DNA of 5,795 nucleotides from Gammaproteobacteria bacterium (lineage in GTDB: Bacteria; Pseudomonadota; Gammaproteobacteria; SZUA-229), in assembly GCA_030641945.1 (NCBI GenBank), contig DAOWLL010000131.1, positions 1-5,795 on the forward strand, given 5' to 3'. The notes under the pieces were generated by a model, which was not told where the DNA came from, searched no databases, and was given only the letters and a program-made list of their open reading frames with translations. The position numbers were made by a program, and so were the translations under genes. This document shows positions 5,139 to 5,795 of this stretch, in pieces. Within the stretch, counting starts at the first letter, position 1. Every line of letters begins with the position of its first letter.

Positions 5139-5684
5139 ATGGATAACTTCAGCACAACAGGCTCAAGACCAGAGTGGGAGGATCTAAAGTCTATCGTCCT
5201 CATCGGCAACTACCTCCCCCGGCAGTGTGGAATCGCCACATTCACCACCCACCTGCTTGAATCCATCGCATTGAATGTACCTGACAAAGCCTGTTGGGCG
5301 GTCGCTATGAACGACCGGCCAGAAGGCTATTCCTATCCGTCTCAGGTACACTTCGAGATCAACCAGAGTCAACTGAACGAATACGGCCTGGCGGCCGACT
5401 TATGCAACCTTAACCAGGTGGGTGTGATTTGTCTCCAGCATGAATACGGTATTTTCGGTGGCAAGCGGGGCAGCTTTATCATCGAGCTGCTGCGTGATCT
5501 CAAGATGCCGGTGGTGACGACTCTGCACACGATCCTGAAAGTTCGGATTCTTCAGGATCGTGTGCAGAGTCGTCACCACCGGCAGCTTGAGATCACGCAG
5601 CAGCGCGATGATAAAGCTGCCCCGCTTGCCACCAAAAATACCGTATTCATGCTGGAGCCAAATCACCCCCAGCCGGTCGTATAA
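5139..5684 (+). CDS. N-terminal fragment of a GT-B glycosyltransferase, running into its own inverted copy
   Basis: Residues 1-134 (to about 5540) look like the start of a group 1 (GT4-type, GT-B fold) glycosyltransferase. The nucleotide-binding-fold start is IGNYLPRQCGIATFTTHLL (22-40), and the acceptor-side motif LQHEYGIFGG lies at 99-108, followed by LLRDLKMPVVTTLHTIL. Such enzymes usually run for several hundred residues. From residue 135 the frame reads the antisense of the same coding stretch, because an inverted copy begins at 5551, so the last 47 residues are not real glycosyltransferase sequence and the stop at 5682-5684 is accidental. AGGG at 5130-5133, 5 bases before the ATG, supports the start. 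The substrate is unknown. The structure is either a chimeric sequence or a broken gene. Confidence 0.75.
   Translation: MDNFSTTGSRPEWEDLKSIVLIGNYLPRQCGIATFTTHLLESIALNVPDKACWAVAMNDRPEGYSYPSQVHFEINQSQLNEYGLAADLCNLNQVGVICLQHEYGIFGGKRGSFIIELLRDLKMPVVTTLHTILKVRILQDRVQSRHHRQLEITQQRDDKAAPLATKNTVFMLEPNHPQPVV
5419..5671. repeat. long inverted repeat, two 121-bp arms around an 11-bp centre
   Basis: Positions 5419-5539 and 5551-5671 are reverse complements at 116 of 121 positions. The mismatches fall at 5585, 5605, 5634, 5658 and 5667 (right-arm numbering). The centre is 5540-5550. The first 30 bases next to the centre and the 20-28 bases between later mismatches are exact. The innermost 7 bases (TCCTGAA 5533-5539, TTCAGGA 5551-5557) form a hairpin that also occurs within continuous coding sequence of the second copy (5713-5719 and 5731-5737). 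Both arms encode the same LQHEYGIFGG-to-HTIL stretch of a glycosyltransferase, on opposite strands. Confidence 0.95.
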
Positions 5685-5795
5685 CTCGGCAATATGCATC
5701 AGGATATTTCGTTCCTGAAACAACGGATTCTTCAGGATAGAGTGAAGAGACTGCACCACCGGCAACAAGAGATCTCGCAGCAGCGCTAAGATAAA
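5531..5795. repeat. direct repeat with a 180-bp period
   Basis: 5531-5615 and 5711-5795 align without gaps at 69 of 85 positions (about 81%), offset by exactly 180 bases, and the second copy runs off the window. Because 180 is 60 codons, the repeat keeps the minus-strand reading frame. Differences include several amino acid changes (for example LRDLKLPVVTTLHT against LRDLLLPVVQSLHS), so the copies are not simple duplicates of one read. Confidence 0.85.
5535..5795 (-). pseudogene. glycosyltransferase fragments on the minus strand, in-frame chimera of two copies
   Basis: Reading leftwards from the window edge, one open frame encodes FILALLRDLLLPVVQSLHS, then ILKNPLFQERN and HIAELYDRLG. It then continues directly into VIWLQHEYGIFGGKRGS, LLRDLKLPVVTTLHT and ILKNPNFQ. 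In related glycosyltransferases I would expect the RL of AELYDRL to be followed by something like VVMSE, not by a second LQHEYG motif, so the join at G-VI looks like a switch between copies. After about 5535 the frame becomes antisense of the plus-strand gene. No start codon or ribosome binding site is visible within the window. This is either an artefactual chimera or a rearranged paralogue. Confidence 0.55.

Noticed and set aside
5419..5671. Invertible DNA switch (phase variation) made of the two inverted arms
   Set aside because: Only 11 bases lie between the arms, so there is nothing meaningful to invert, and no site-specific recombinase is present.
5541..5684. C-terminal 47 residues of the 5139-5684 reading frame as a novel domain
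   Set aside because: They are the antisense of the same gene's LQHEYG-to-HTIL stretch, produced by the palindrome.
5139..5795. CRISPR array suggested by repeats at the right end
   Set aside because: The repeats are long, diverged, coding and partly inverted, with a 180-bp period; there are no short identical repeats with unique spacers.

Overview
This window looks like part of a gammaproteobacterial chromosome. The support is a canonical UbiA (ubiquinone pathway), a DUF3530-type exported alpha/beta hydrolase, a YrdA-like gamma carbonic anhydrase, glutaredoxin 3 and an RclR-like AraC regulator. Genus and species cannot be read from the sequence. No rRNA, tRNA, CRISPR array, transposase or integrase was found.

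Layout. 1-202 is unassigned sequence with two short inverted repeats. A gamma-class carbonic anhydrase gene (203-730, minus) diverges from ubiA (860-1957, plus). The ubiA frame has an unusual N-terminal extension of about 78 residues. Its stop overlaps the start of a secreted DUF3530-type hydrolase (1954-2730, plus) by 4 bases. A 377-bp gap follows (2731-3107) with at least four inverted repeats and a GGGGACAGTATACC-type motif that abuts the next stop codon. Then comes a minus-strand pair, grxC (3689-3928) followed by an AhpD-like CxxC protein gene (3108-3659). An AraC/XylS-family regulator (4106-5002, plus) diverges from this pair.

How the genes work together. ubiA serves ubiquinone synthesis, and the hydrolase appears translationally coupled to it. 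grxC, the AhpD-like gene and the divergent regulator form a compact thiol-redox module. The regulator has the cupin-plus-HTH layout of RclR, with cysteines near the positions where RclR has its sensing cysteines. The shared 177-bp control region holds three inverted repeats, two of them overlapping. Regulation of the pair by this protein is an inference.

Right end. A GT-B type glycosyltransferase begins at 5139, but after about residue 134 the sequence turns back on itself. Positions 5419-5539 recur inverted at 5551-5671 (116 of 121 bases match) around an 11-base centre. A second, more divergent copy of the same coding stretch continues on the minus strand to the window edge, spaced exactly 180 bp (60 codons) from the first. 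The palindrome centre falls on a short hairpin that is native to the gene. Fold-back template switching (amplification or assembly chimera) is therefore the simplest explanation, with a real rearranged paralogous locus as the alternative. I do not see a convincing new biological system. The strongest leads are this palindromic glycosyltransferase locus and the putative thiol-switch redox module.
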